Shown: one piece after another, positions 22,401-32,298 of the stretch
Position numbering within the stretch: position 1 is the stretch's first letter
How the letters are laid out: each line of letters begins with the position of its first letter
DNA from: Phragmites australis
Taxonomy: Eukaryota > Streptophyta > Magnoliopsida > Poales > Poaceae
DNA: 64,000 bases
Assembly: GCF_958298935.1 (NCBI RefSeq)
Contig: NC_084943.1
Location: 15,121,001-15,185,000 of the forward strand
Direction of reading: 5' to 3'
Notes under the pieces: generated by a model
Seen by the model: only the letters and a program-made list of their open reading frames with translations
Databases searched by the model: none
What the model was told of the DNA's origin: nothing
Made by a program: the position numbers and the translations under genes

Positions 22401-25400
22401 TTATAAGGTGATCGTACTCCATTTTGGGCAACAAATGCATAATCTATGTATCTCTTTCTCTTGCATCTACTTATCCTTCCCTGCCGAGCCGAGACCCTTT
22501 GTTATAGCCTGCAGTTCTCATCTTTCTCTTGCCATCACAGCACCGACAGGCTGGCATTGACCTTGCCCTCTGTTAACTCATCCCCACTACCTACACAACA
22601 ACTCAGTCCACAGTTACAGCTAGTAACATTTTTAGCCTATTTTTGATATTTCGTAACTACTGCACATTTTCAGACTACAAACAGGGTAGACAATGTGAAA
22701 GGTAACAATTGATTGTGAAAAAGTTTACTCACCTCAGGTTCATTCAGCCAAACAGAGTGGGCAGCCAGCAAATTACTCCTCAGGAAATTAATTTTCTCTA
22801 GATATGTCACTGTGCCATGATCAATTCCCTTATTCTGCACTATAAGTTGATTTTCATATGGTATTTCTGCAATATGCTGTAGAAAAATTGCAAGACCAAG
22901 GTGTAAGGAAATTACTGCAGATAGCTAAGCAACAAATTATTACAAGACTGGTAAGGTTTTTTTTCATATGCAGCACTTCAGAAAAGCTATATTGGACTCA
23001 ATATAGGTAATTTAGCACAAGCACTTTAGGGGAGCACAAAGCATAAACATGCCCAACTTGAAAACAGTTCAAGCCATTACTCAGACTATCCATGAATACG
23101 TGAACCAGGTTATCATGTAAGTATGCACCAAATGAAGTAGCACACTATCTTAGAAAAGATAAATTTGGATACATAAATATACTACTTTATATAAATACCA
23201 TATGGATTCCGGTATTTAGCTTCTGGGCAACATCTCTTGTTTCAAGCAGTAAACGGTCTGTTGCATTCATGATCTGTCTCAACCCAAACCATACCCTGAT
23301 ACGCCCATCAGCTGTGTTATGATGCTTTTCAAATAAATCCTTCTGCGACTGTACAAAAGAAACGCACGCTGTCACTCAAATCACATAACAGACAAATATG
23401 AAAAGAGCAAAGACATGTATATCTTACTTAGATGAACTTTAACTTGAGCAAGCAGACAAGACTAGAAAATATTCAACGAATAGAGAACACAACCTAACAC
23501 ACAGACTAACTTGGAAAAAAAGATCAACCCCCTAATAGCTGTAGCGCAAGAGAAAGAAAAGAGGGCAAATCAACTAAAAAAGAATGGTACTATAAAAAGT
23601 AACTATTTTGTTTGCACTTTTCATCTTTTCCTACTCTTTTCCTACTTTGTATTATACCTTCAATTTTCACCACAAGTTGTAGCCTACGCTTAACATGCCT
23701 TCTCTGTTTATTCAAAGTTTTGAAATTGTTTACATTACACTGTTGACTTTACACGGAAATAGATCTTCCAGGCTTCCAATAAATACCAGCCCTTGCATAA
23801 TTTTAGCGGTAACCATAGCATGTAATTTTCATATGTTCTGAAGCCAAGAACATGAAACTACAATAGACAATGCCACACAGGAATCTGCTCCATAAATCAG
23901 GGTTCCATAAACCGGTGAGAACTGTAGGTTTTAGCCCAAAAAGGATCGAACAGTCTGTATCTGATTTTGGTATCCTGGTTTCAGGTTCAGCCAGTTCCCT
24001 TCACCCCCTTGAGCCCTTCTTTTAAATTCAACTTACTACCAAGAAGCATACAATTGCAGTACATCCAAACTTAAATCTTCAAAAAAAATTGAATGAATGG
24101 AGCTGGCTCCAGTATCCTAAACCCTGGGGTCAATATTGTCTTGAATAAAACCATTCAAGCTAGGGGAGAACAGAACATAAGGTGTTCATGTTTTTAGCAG
24201 TTCGGTACAGAGGCACGAGTAGGTGAAGCAAAAGAAAGGAGCAAGCAGTAGGTGACTGCATTCAGGAAAGTGGTTACACTGAAAACATTATTTAGTTCTC
24301 AGATAAAAGTGAATGATGTGAAGCAAAGGATGTGTAAACTCTATGGCAGAAGAACACCTGAATGCAATCGTCAGTGGAACAAGAACTCCAATTTGGAGGT
24401 AAACCCTCGCCACAATCCATTGTTGATTTTGTCAAACATGCACGCAAGCCCAACAACTCCACTGCCCGTGCCATTTCTGAAACAAACTGTCCACCTGCTT
24501 CGGCAAAGCATGTCACCTGTCATTCAATGACCAAAGGGGGAGAGAAAGGTTTAGGCATTTTGCATCATTCACGGTGAAAAAATCTGCAGGTTGTTGCTAA
24601 TTTGAGGCTTTGAACATACCAGCCATTCTGCCTACGGAGTACATGTGTAAAAACCAACCACATTCAGAAAAGATATGAAATACGATGACAATGAGCAACA
24701 CATGTGCCGTAGTTGTATATTAATTAAAAGAGCAACAAATGAAGCAATAAACAGGATAGAGAAGACAAAATTAAACAAATTATATAATAAATTTTGGCCC
24801 AGCATTGCCTTTAGCCATACCCCTTTTCTAGAATCTCATCAAGTCTCAACTTTCCAGGTTGCCTCTATATGAACCTTATGAGTGCACAACAGTCGATGGA
24901 TCAGCAAAAGACAACATAAAACAAGCCCTAAAATGCACAGAAATGCAACCAAACTTAACCTCACATGAAAACCTCCATCAGGAGACAAGCATAGCCCATT
25001 CCCCATGAAGATCACAACAGCAAATACTACCAGATTAGAAACCCATGAAGCCTTGCATAGAAATACAATGAATAGTACAAAGGAAATTCAACTTCTTTCT
25101 CTTTAGATTTTGGTTTCTAGCAACTAGTATGTCTTTTTAACGTAATTAAGCGAAGCAAAAGAAAAACAAAACAAAACTTTCTATATCTGATGATAACAAA
25201 AGAACATGTACGTTCATATCAATTACCAAGGTAACTCAACATACCATTCTCTCTTTTGAACAAGCAATTTGCCACCAAAAATTAGACATCCATTATGGTT
25301 TTGACAAAAGAATCCCTAGCAATCAATAGATAAGCCTACTGACTATAGAGCAAGAAACTGCTGGGTGGTGCTAGAGTGTTCCAATGTCACCAGGATATTA

Positions 25401-26232
25401 GGTAGCAGTCCATGTCCATACTCTGATGTTCTTCACTGTAATATTTCAAGAAAAAAATGAAACATTTTGTTTACCTTGACACAAACCTCTTTTAGCAGTC
25501 TAAATTAAGAGAATTTGCAATTATTGCATGAGCGTATCACCATTTTACGGTGCAGAACTAGAGAGCTTAGGCCTGTGAGGCACCCTTTGCATAACAAACA
25601 TATCCTTTTTTTTCTGAACTGTTTGCAAATAACCTTCACCTAGCACATTCAAAATAGCTGATAAACTAGATGCTGGTAACATCATACACACGATTCGTTC
25701 TCTAATTGATCATAACCTAGCTAAGAGAATACAGCATTGGTAACATGGAAAGCTGATGCTCACCCCAGAGCGGATGAGCTCGATGCCGCAGAGGAGCGTC
25801 GATGAGTAGGAGTCCTCCTCCGTCATGTGGGACTCGTACGGCCAGATCCTCCCGTGAAGCCACGTCATCAGGTCGACGTCGTCGGCGATCCCCCGCGCCA
25901 GCTGCTGCGACGTGTGCACGTGCGTGTTCACGAAACCTACCAAGCCAAGCAAGCAAGACGAAATCTACCAAAAATTAGACTAAATTTCGGGGGGAAACGA
26001 GCCTAATCAAGCGGAGGCGCGGCCACCAACCTGGGAGGACGATGCGGCCGCCGAGGTCGAGGGTCTGCGCGGCGCCGGGGAAAGCGGCAAGGACCTCGGC
26101 GGAGGGGCCGACGGCGGCTATGCGGTCGCCGGCGACGGCGACCGCGCCGCCCTGGAGGACGCGGAGCGCGCCGTCCATGGTGACGACAACCGCGTTGTGG
26201 AGGATGACATCGGCCGCCGGCGAGTCCGCCAT
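10429..26232 (-). CDS. ATZ/TRZ-family metal-dependent amidohydrolase (MTA/SAH- or guanine-deaminase-like), 10 exons, 468 aa
   Basis: Exons on the minus strand: 26232-26031, 25936-25764, 24516-24358, 23348-23199, 22876-22733, 21956-21800, 20833-20661, 20410-20355, 20031-19929, 10518-10429. All introns are GT-AG; the exons sum to 1,407 nt in one open frame ending RMNYV-stop. Metal and catalytic residues of the chlorohydrolase/deaminase TIM barrel are present: HxH in NTHVHT (His73, His75), His229/Glu232 in HIAEIP, His268 in AAHSVWLN, Asp318 in [10 protein letters not shown]. Known relatives deaminate 5'-methylthioadenosine, S-adenosylhomocysteine, guanine or triazines; the substrate here is unknown, the location probably cytosolic. 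The ATG at 26232 ([16 protein letters not shown]) starts the conserved region; an in-frame ATG at 26346 would add 38 residues. The last intron (9,410 bp) contains an 8.9-kb copia; without it the intron would be about 530 bp. Confidence 0.9.
10808..11062 (+). repeat. 5' LTR of copia C
   Basis: Begins tgtttgaaat and ends cttctttca; matches 19431-19684 with few substitutions (for example the start tgtttgaaatata versus tgttggaatata). Contains tatatatatat at about 11002-11012, a likely core promoter of the element. Confidence 0.92.
11063..11076 (+). other. Primer binding site of copia C
   Basis: tggtatctgcctaa directly after the LTR. The first seven bases match the initiator-Met tRNA complement (TGGTATCAGAGC) used by plant copia elements; the 3' part has diverged. 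Confidence 0.7.
11104..11535 (+). pseudogene. Copia C gag fragment
   Basis: Starts [20 protein letters not shown] with [16 protein letters not shown] (retrotrans_gag start), then shifts frame near 11285 to read [36 protein letters not shown] and [12 protein letters not shown] (UBN2-type copia gag). It ends at the left junction with the nested gypsy element; the zinc knuckle and everything up to RT are lost. Confidence 0.8.
11538..12019 (+). repeat. Truncated 5' LTR of the nested gypsy element
   Basis: Aligns with 17036-17506 from cagcaaaa through the shared blocks tgagtgccacg, acagacccat and cttgagtctcctctctagaa. Contains a probable TATA box (actataaatacagaccc near 11882). Its first about 180 bp are missing compared with the 3' LTR. 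Confidence 0.8.
12020..13085. other. 5' internal region of the nested gypsy element, no coding domain
   Basis: GC-rich to about 12730, then AT-rich. Several overlapping ORFs exist on both strands but none resembles gag. The stretch 12980-13085 carries two copies of an aaacctcccccacygatgg motif that leads into the array. Confidence 0.5.
13086..14035. repeat. Tandem array of about 54-bp units arranged as alternating dimers
   Basis: About 17 units containing ccctccgacaggtcgtaggc and gatgtcgtagaggtac. Units alternate between an A form (ggcgtaag... gtacaaagaaa) and a B form (ggcgaaag... gtactaaaaa), giving a dimeric higher-order repeat of about 107 bp. Because the unit is close to 54 bp, the minus strand stays open over several units (13624-13809, 13806-14042), but that is a repeat effect and not a gene. 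Confidence 0.9.
14046..14570. repeat. Second tandem array, about 105-120 bp units, 4-5 copies
   Basis: Repeated block with ggatcgcggactg, ctcggcctagctatcggttt, cacctccggcaactgccgc and ctccggagcctcgccac. Units diverge by small indels. GC-rich, adjoining but unrelated in sequence to the 54-bp array. Confidence 0.85.
14571..15461. other. Internal region of the nested gypsy element
   Basis: No recognisable coding domain. Contains a poly-A tract at about 15043-15064 and Ser/Pro/Arg-coding low-complexity stretches. Nothing else seen. Confidence 0.4.
15462..15797 (+). CDS. Hypothetical acidic ORF of the Tat-like element, 111 aa
   Basis: Starts [19 protein letters not shown] and ends in a charged tail containing [12 protein letters not shown]. 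The IDIS(S/N/D)DE string recurs in the 3' region of the gypsy element at 4.4-4.9 kb, once in sense and once in antisense. It is Ser- and Pro-rich with no fold that I recognise. It lies between tandem arrays in the 3' half of a non-autonomous element. The minus strand is also open (15554-15805), so coding status is uncertain. Confidence 0.35.
   Translation: MSISFSKNSQSTSSSSEISVISTGATNRAEDQDGVAGAGSPCKDGSTMVADSNLANMLAGPLAPEAPRPGTSVSARGDPAPIKPVKIIDISNDEKDDTMIKLKKNRSLPRQ
16230..16640. repeat. Tandem array of 78-bp units (about 5 copies)
   Basis: Repeated block with ggcctcagcacgggctccgg, ctcgaacctcgacg and cttcggctccaacg. The unit length is 26 codons, so plus-strand ORFs (for example 16126-16779) read through in frame; I consider these repeat artefacts. 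Confidence 0.85.
16859..17506 (+). repeat. 3' LTR of the nested gypsy element
   Basis: Starts tattggtggaaatatcc after a purine tract; ends near cgtcgcacaaca. The first 180 bp match, in reverse complement, the outer end of the LTR at 60447-61506 (tgttgggggaaaatata). The rest matches 11538-12019. Contains actataaatacagaccc (17371 area). Confidence 0.8.
17507..19430 (+). pseudogene. Copia C reverse transcriptase and RNase H fragments
   Basis: [41 protein letters not shown], then after a frame change [20 protein letters not shown] and [15 protein letters not shown]. The YVDD-containing segment that should follow YNNDSE is deleted; the frame goes straight to [20 protein letters not shown] (17915-). 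Then [18 protein letters not shown] and [13 protein letters not shown], interrupted by a MITE (18305-18893). RNase H follows at about 19070-19370: [58 protein letters not shown]. Catalytically dead. Confidence 0.9.
18305..18893. mobile_element. Non-autonomous hAT-like MITE inside copia C
   Basis: Ends are inverted: gggacgtgtttggttcctgg at the left; at the right, reverse complemented, ggg-tgtgtttggatcatg followed by aacaggccaagcca. Flanks ttgggatt and ttggactt look like an 8-bp target duplication with two differences, the hAT size. The insertion splits the RT C-terminal domain from RNase H. Inside is a 23-bp tandem duplication (18662-18707, cagccagtgggcagctacca). Confidence 0.65.
19431..19684 (+). 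repeat. 3' LTR of copia C
   Basis: Starts tgttggaata immediately after the polypurine tract ctgcgggggt and ends cttctttca, then catat (TSD). Nearly identical to 10808-11062, which suggests a fairly young insertion into the host intron. Confidence 0.92.
21524..21744. mobile_element. Tourist-like (PIF/Harbinger) MITE in intron 6 of the amidohydrolase gene
   Basis: 221 bp with terminal inverted repeats ggccctgtttgtttcagctt (left) and aaacaaacagggcc (right), flanked by the 3-bp duplication TTA on each side (21521-21523 and 21745-21747). The interior is internally palindromic (agcttctg/cagaagc motifs), so a transcript of the intron could fold on itself. It does not touch the splice sites (intron 20834-21799). 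Confidence 0.85.
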
Positions 26233-26430
26233 TTCGTTGGCGTTTTCCGGCGCGCAGCGCGTCCGTACGACGGAGCGGCAGTGGGTTTGTTCGGACTTCG
26301 AGTTGAGGGAATGAGAATCGCTCGCGAAGCAGGTTGTGGGAATCACTATGAGCGGCGAGTGTTTTTTTTTCCTTAACTACAATGTGTGTGTTTCATTTTC
26401 GGACGAGGTTTGTAGGGCTGCGTATAAATA
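26233..26430 (-). promoter_or_regulatory. 5' leader and proximal promoter of the amidohydrolase gene
   Basis: Immediately upstream of the ATG at 26232. An in-frame upstream ATG at 26346 reads into the gene without a stop (MIPTTCFASDSHSLNSKSEQ...), so it either extends the protein by 38 residues or lies in untranslated leader. A TATA-like element is not obvious on the minus strand; ctatttatac (reverse of gtataaatag at about 26420) is a candidate. Confidence 0.4.
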
Positions 26431-27165
26431 GAGTTTTGTTGAAAAAAAATGGTTGATTGTATTTATTTTAATAGATTAAGTTGAGTTTACGATTGATTAA
26501 ATGTAAGAGTTGATATTATGATTAGTTACTTGTAAGAAGATTTTGTGACACTGACAAATGAGTATGCTTGTATTAGTAGATGCGGAGTCTGTATCCAAGA
26601 GTCAGGCTACGGAGTAAAGCTCGAAACAAGCTTCACTCATGGGCCAGGATGAGATCGTATATTTGCATCTGTCAGATCAAGCTAAAACAGTTAATACGGG
26701 CAACCAAACATGTTTTATGTGAGATTTTGGTTGTGTTTGGTTTCTCGGATGGAGTTTTATGGAGCTGCATTGTATAGTCTGGCTGATCGAAGTCATATTT
26801 GTTGAAAAGAAAAGTGTTTAGTTGGTTGTATCTGTCTGGATAGGTTGAGCTAAGATTTTTTTTGTTTGGTTGACTGAATCTAATACTACATGAGCGAATG
26901 CAAGAGATGAGATTATGAATCGGTTGCTCGCATGAAGATTATTTGGTGACACTGATAAGTGGCCTACCTACATGAGCGACTGGATCAGGCTGCGAAGTGA
27001 AGCTTGAATTAGGCTAGGCTGAAGGCGTATATTTATATCTATCAAGCTAGACTGGAACAATAGATACAGACAACTAAATATATTTCTCTCTGAAATTATA
27101 TGTATCCATCGGACCATACTAGGGGAGTTTGAACAACAAAACACACACCAAACACACCTTATACG
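26431..27165. mobile_element. MITE-like repeats, two related copies in tandem
   Basis: Two segments (about 26435-26725 and 26729-27161) share a block order: gttg(a/g)ttgtat..., taagttgag, gatgagattatga, ttggtgacactgat, tgcggagt.aagctcgaa and cgtatatttatatct. The second begins ggttgtgtttggttt and ends ccaaacacacc, an imperfect inverted terminus. Superfamily not determined; hAT or PIF are possible. Confidence 0.45.
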
Positions 27166-27670
27166 CATCCACCGAGTTAGATTAGTAGAGATTCGGGCAA
27201 CCCAACACACCTAAGATGACTCACATGCATACCACTACACAGGCACATTAACTTCACACACCCAATACAACAAATATGAAATGTTAGAAAAACACCCGTG
27301 CTTAAGGATGTCTTCATAGTCGAGGATACACGTCTGTAAATAATGACATTTAAAACAATCGCATGTGCCTAAATTATAAGCTTCAAGATTTGAACTCTAA
27401 TGAGTAGAGTCATACCTTTACATCTATACCACCACATCAAAAAAATGGTTCCTAGACCTGGCCAAATGGACCAGGCCTAATGGGACAGCACGTGATCCGA
27501 TATTATGGGCATGACTAAATACGATACGGCCATTTATAATCGTGGCGGATCGGCATGGCAAGATGGGCCAGCCTGTGCTTAGGCCAAAACCACGATATGT
27601 AGGGCCGGCACGGCTCTTATGGACCAGACTAGCATGGTACGACCCACGACACTCCTAACATAGCACTATC

Positions 27671-30600
27671 TATCACGTCCCAAAATCCGTAATGGCATGT
27701 TTAATATTAAACATGAGTCATTAGCTTAAAATTCGAATTTGAAACGTTTTCGATCGCCAGATTGAAATTTGAATTGCAAATTCGTGATCAGATACTTCTA
27801 AGGATTTTAATCACGACATAAATTTTTCATAGATTTTCGGAGCACAATAGCATCTCAATTTGGATTAATGAGGTGGGAGAAAAGAAAATAAGAGAGAAAA
27901 TTGAATTAGAAGCAAATCTGGGATTGGTCACTTATATGTGGGTCCATTTGAGTGGAAAAGATTTCTCTCTTTCACTCAAAAGGGGCAGCCACCTCTCTCT
28001 CCCTCTCACTCCTCACGTACTCTCTCTCTCTTGTTGGCTGACCACCCCACAAGAGCTCACTCCCTCTCTAGCTCTCTCCCTTTCCCTCGTGGTTCCCGCC
28101 TCTACAAGCGAAATCGAGGTACGTATGTGGTACCTACGCAACCACACGTTCGAAAGCTACTCATCCGTCCAATCCTTTATCGTTTTTTCGAAGGATTCGA
28201 GCCGGTGTTGATCTCTTTCAGTGTTTAGATTGAAGTGTTTGGAGCACCGGAATTCTTCTTCGTCTTAGACTTTCCGCTTCTTCCCGAAGGTCACAAAGCG
28301 GGGCAAAAGCATCCTTGGTGAGTCCTTTAGGCTTCCCATGGCATGAACACACATTTGGATGATCGATTTTGGATTTGTATCGATTTTTGTGAAAGCAATG
28401 CGTTCTTGAGCATTAGGAGCGAATTATGGATTTGGTTGCGATTTGATCCAGGAATTGAGTTGCTAGGTGGTTAGTTAAGTTTTAGACTATCTAAACTCTC
28501 CCAAACATATCCCCTTTGAAGTAGAAAAAATCGTAAATCGATTTGGTAAAGTTTTCCCTTAAATAGGAGCAGTTCTGGAATGTCCGAAACCTCCGAAAAA
28601 TTGTCCGGAGGTTTCGTAGTCCGGAATCTCTGCGAAAAAGTGCGGATAGTCCGCAAAAATACGGAGGTTTAGCATAAAAGTGTGGAGGGTCCGTAGTTAC
28701 TATTCATCAGACGCATTGAGGCTTGTAATATTCATAATTAATTCATCCGAACTCCAAACGACGTGAGACTAGTTGAGTTAGCTTCGTATGAGTGTGAACT
28801 ATGTGTTAAAAATGTTGTAACTCTAGAAAATATTTTTTAAAAATAGTGAGTTAATTAAATGTGTTTCGGCTTGTTTAGGTCACGGTTAGTTGTTGCCATG
28901 TCCTAAAATTATGAAACCACTTTTGTTAACCTTGTATTAACATGCTCTATACATTAAAAATACTATAAGCCATGAGATGAGTGTTTGAATTCCGTTGGTT
29001 AATGAAATATGCGCTGAGGTTTAATGAGTCATTGTAATGGTTTCAATCTTTAACATTTCGTAATTAATTGAATCTAAACCCCTTATATAGTGTATGACTA
29101 TGTTTAGATAGAGTGTGTCTAGTATTCAAGTTGAATCGATCAACAAATCAGCGAAAACATATTTCCTGTCAATGTCCGGAGTGTTCGGAAAAATGTTTAG
29201 AAGATCCGCATAAATGCGGAAGGTCCAGAGAAATCTTCGGATACTTTGGAGAATCCCTGAGTTGCACAATGTCTGGATGTTCCGCATAATTTTGCAAATA
29301 GTCCGCATATGTCCAGAAGTTCCGCACTTTCGGTAACTTTTCAAATTGGTTTAAATCCTAATTTTGTTCTAGCTCGCATGTTTGCATTTTTAACATATTT
29401 TGCGCATCTTATGGCATGCATTATTGCATCTCATCCATACTCATGGCATTGCACGCGTTATTCTTTTTAGAGAACGTCGATCCACCGATTCCGACGAGCG
29501 AGGGCGATCCGGAGGCACCCCACCTTTCTGATCCAAGGCAGCAAGGCTAGCATCTATCATATTGCACCTTTGTTATATTGAATAAAGTCTAAATATTGAT
29601 AAATTATGCTTATGTATAGGTTTGCATGTATAGGAAGTTAATGTTGGGTTTTGATGGGTAGATCTTATGTTGAATTGCATTGTCTCTACCGTGATATATT
29701 GTTGATCCATATCCTTGTAGCCTGGATTTAATCATGCTAAGATCTAACTTAAAAGTGACACGAGATGCTTAACAATGCATAGGTCCTCGGTAGAAGTCGT
29801 GCGGTGGAACGTCCCATCGTTTGTGAGCTATAGGTTAATTACCTTCACAATGATTACAATGTTGGGTTGATGATGTTGGTTGGTGAGTGGTGAGTATGAG
29901 ACGAGATGTGGGCGGTGTTAGGGGTGTCGTCTGCCTCAGTGGAAAGTTCAGGGGGCAGGTCGGGAGAGAAAACCAGAGCGCCATAGACCGCTTGTATTGT
30001 TTAATGCCGTCCATCGGTACCGTTGGTTTTAGCACTTACCTTATTCATCACATGCCGATCTAATGGTAAGGCGAGCTGAATACCTTCACAGCTGTGGCTT
30101 TGTGGGGCCTAAACAACGAAGGTGTGAGAGGCGGGCTTGTAAGTGGTACTAGTTTGCTCCGAGAGTAGTTCTAGTACTACCATGCCGAGTGTTGCATGTC
30201 GCATACGGTTGGGGCTGGTTGGGAAAGGTTATCACGAGTACCCCTTGTGTGCACTTTAGCAGGTGGCACAAGCCGTATGGTCCTCGTATCGTGTAGGTCC
30301 AGGAGTATCTCTGCAGGGTGTATAAACATTTTGAAATGCCGCACTCTCGGTCATGAGCTTGCTATTATTTCATCCGTATCGATCGTAGAGTTCTCGCTTG
30401 TGGATTATGGTTATGGTATGTTGGGAGTGGATGTTGGTGGTCGAGATGGTTAGCAAGTTGGGTCTAAGTGGTTATGATTTCGTTATATTTATGCTTACTT
30501 ACTTTTTAGATGTATTTATGTTCAGTTGAGTGTTGCAGGGTAGAAGTACTTATTGTTGGTTAAGTTCAGGTGCTCACATATATATGTCTAGGTTGCTTAT

Positions 30601-31167
30601 CGTATATATGTTTCACTTAACCTTATGGCCTGATCTTGCTACCAGCTCAATGCATAATCCTTGGAGTCGGGATGTTATACTACCCATATTGTGTAAGTCT
30701 TGCGAGTAGCATCGTACTCATGGTACTGCCCTTAAGTTGATGCAGGTACTACTCAGATTGGAGAGGAAGAGGCGGTGTTCGGCTACTGGGTGCCCGCCGA
30801 TCAGGGTGGCGGGCAGGAGTAGCACATTCTACTCCGAACTCGGTGCTTTTGGTGTAGAGCCTAAGGGCACGTAGCTCTATACCCTTTTTATTGTATGGTT
30901 TTCTTCTACTGTGTAGTTGTTGTTTCCTTTTGATATAAATTGTGGAAACAGCTGCATGTTTAAAGACTTGTAATATAAATGCTTAATTACATGCGCTTTA
31001 TTAAACTGTGTTGTGATGCATATGTTGGAAGGCATGTGTTCCGATCCTTAGGCACAAAACATGTGCCGGGACTGCCGGAGTGGTATTTTAATTAATCGTC
31101 GAGGTTGTGATTATGTTAATGATCCGTCTGATGATTAATTCGAATACTGTTTGGTCAAGTCCTCACA
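27671..31167 (+). mobile_element. Solo LTR (3,497 bp) of a Tekay/Del-like Ty3-gypsy element
   Basis: Starts tatcacgtcccaaaatccg (TG of the canonical start mutated to TA; compare TGTCACG-type starts of Tekay LTRs) and ends gtcctcaca. It is flanked by a perfect 5-bp direct repeat ctatc (27666-27670 and 31168-31172). No coding domain. The last 500 bp are related to the fragment at 34441-35043 on the opposite strand. Contains clusters of tccgga-type palindromic motifs (28570-28690 and 29170-29330). A lone LTR with a TSD implies LTR-LTR recombination after insertion. Confidence 0.85.
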
Positions 31168-31499
31168 CTATCTGACCCATCAACATGGCACAATTCTTAG
31201 CCCCCTCGGCAACGGTCTTGTCTCCTGCGGTGGCCGCACCATTGTGCCAAGCAAGACGCGTGTCAGCTCGTGCAACTGTGCAGGCCTTGCATCGCACTCG
31301 CAGCAATAGGGCAGCAGCAGTTCAGCAAAGCATACTAGCGTAGGCACTAGTCGCACTACTACTACTAGTTTGATCTGGACATGCCAGTTAGATGGAATAA
31401 GAGCATATTTTCTGTTGTCATTCATACACATTATCATCATCATCAGCTCACACATTACTCACAGAAAATCATTGGTACATTACTGAAAGAATATTATAA

Positions 31500-32298
31500 T
31501 TTTTAGAACTCTTTTATGATGCATAATATTCTTGAAATTCCTACTTCCTTAAATAACTTTGAAAATGACATGGTACTAAGAGAATGTGTAGTTCCCATAA
31601 AATCTAAAATTTTGAAATATTGGAGAGAAATTCATATGTTGTACGCATTTGCATTCATTTTAGATCCTAAAGATAAATTACGAGGATTCAGTAATGTTTC
31701 CTCACTTCTAGCTGATGTTACTAGTCAAGATTATTCTACATGTTTTTTTAGATGTTTGTACTAAATTAATTAAAGTATACACTAAATATGAAAACAAGTA
31801 CCAAGGAGTTTGCTTGTAGCGATCTCCATGAGCCCCCACGACAGTTAAGAAGAAATCATGGGAAAAAATATGGAGTGCAAGACCTGCAGGTGGTTCTTTG
31901 TCAAGGAGTTCAGATTGTTCGTCAAGATTGTCTTCAGCAAGTGTAGAGTTGTGGAAAACTACCCTCCTACATCGACAGTGATGCCGTTAACTATAAAGCA
32001 GAAGACTTCAACATATTACAATAGTGGAATCATCACAAGTTAACATATTTAGTGTTTTTCATATTAGCACGAGATGTATTAATAGTTCCTGTATCACAGT
32101 TTTTTTAGTCTACTTTCAGTCTTATTGAAAGGATAATCGAGGAGCGAAGAATAAGTTTGACAAGTGAGATAGTGGAAATACTCACAATTGTCAAAGAATG
32201 GGAAGAAGCTAAAACACATGCGCAACACGCTATAGAAAATAAAGAATTGGAGTCAACATTTAAAAATTTGTATCTTGATGTAAATGAAAATGTGTAAT
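31500..32298 (+). pseudogene. hAT transposase fragment with hATC dimerisation domain
   Basis: 31516-31764 reads MMHNILEIPTSLNNFENDMV and YAFAFILDPKDKLRGFSNVS, a signature of the region before hATC. After frame breaks, 31990-32298 reads DFNILQWWNHHKLTY, ILARDVLIVPVS, FSLIERIIEERRISLTSEIV and ends ENKELESTFKNLYLDVNENV-stop. The LTSE..EILTIVKEWE pattern and the ARDVLIVPVS motif are characteristic of grass hAT (BED/RICESLEEPER-like) transposases. No N-terminal BED finger or DDE core remains recognisable. Confidence 0.8.

Noticed and set aside
31180..31455. Minus-strand 91-residue ORF
   Set aside because: Antisense to the decayed hAT N-terminal coding region.
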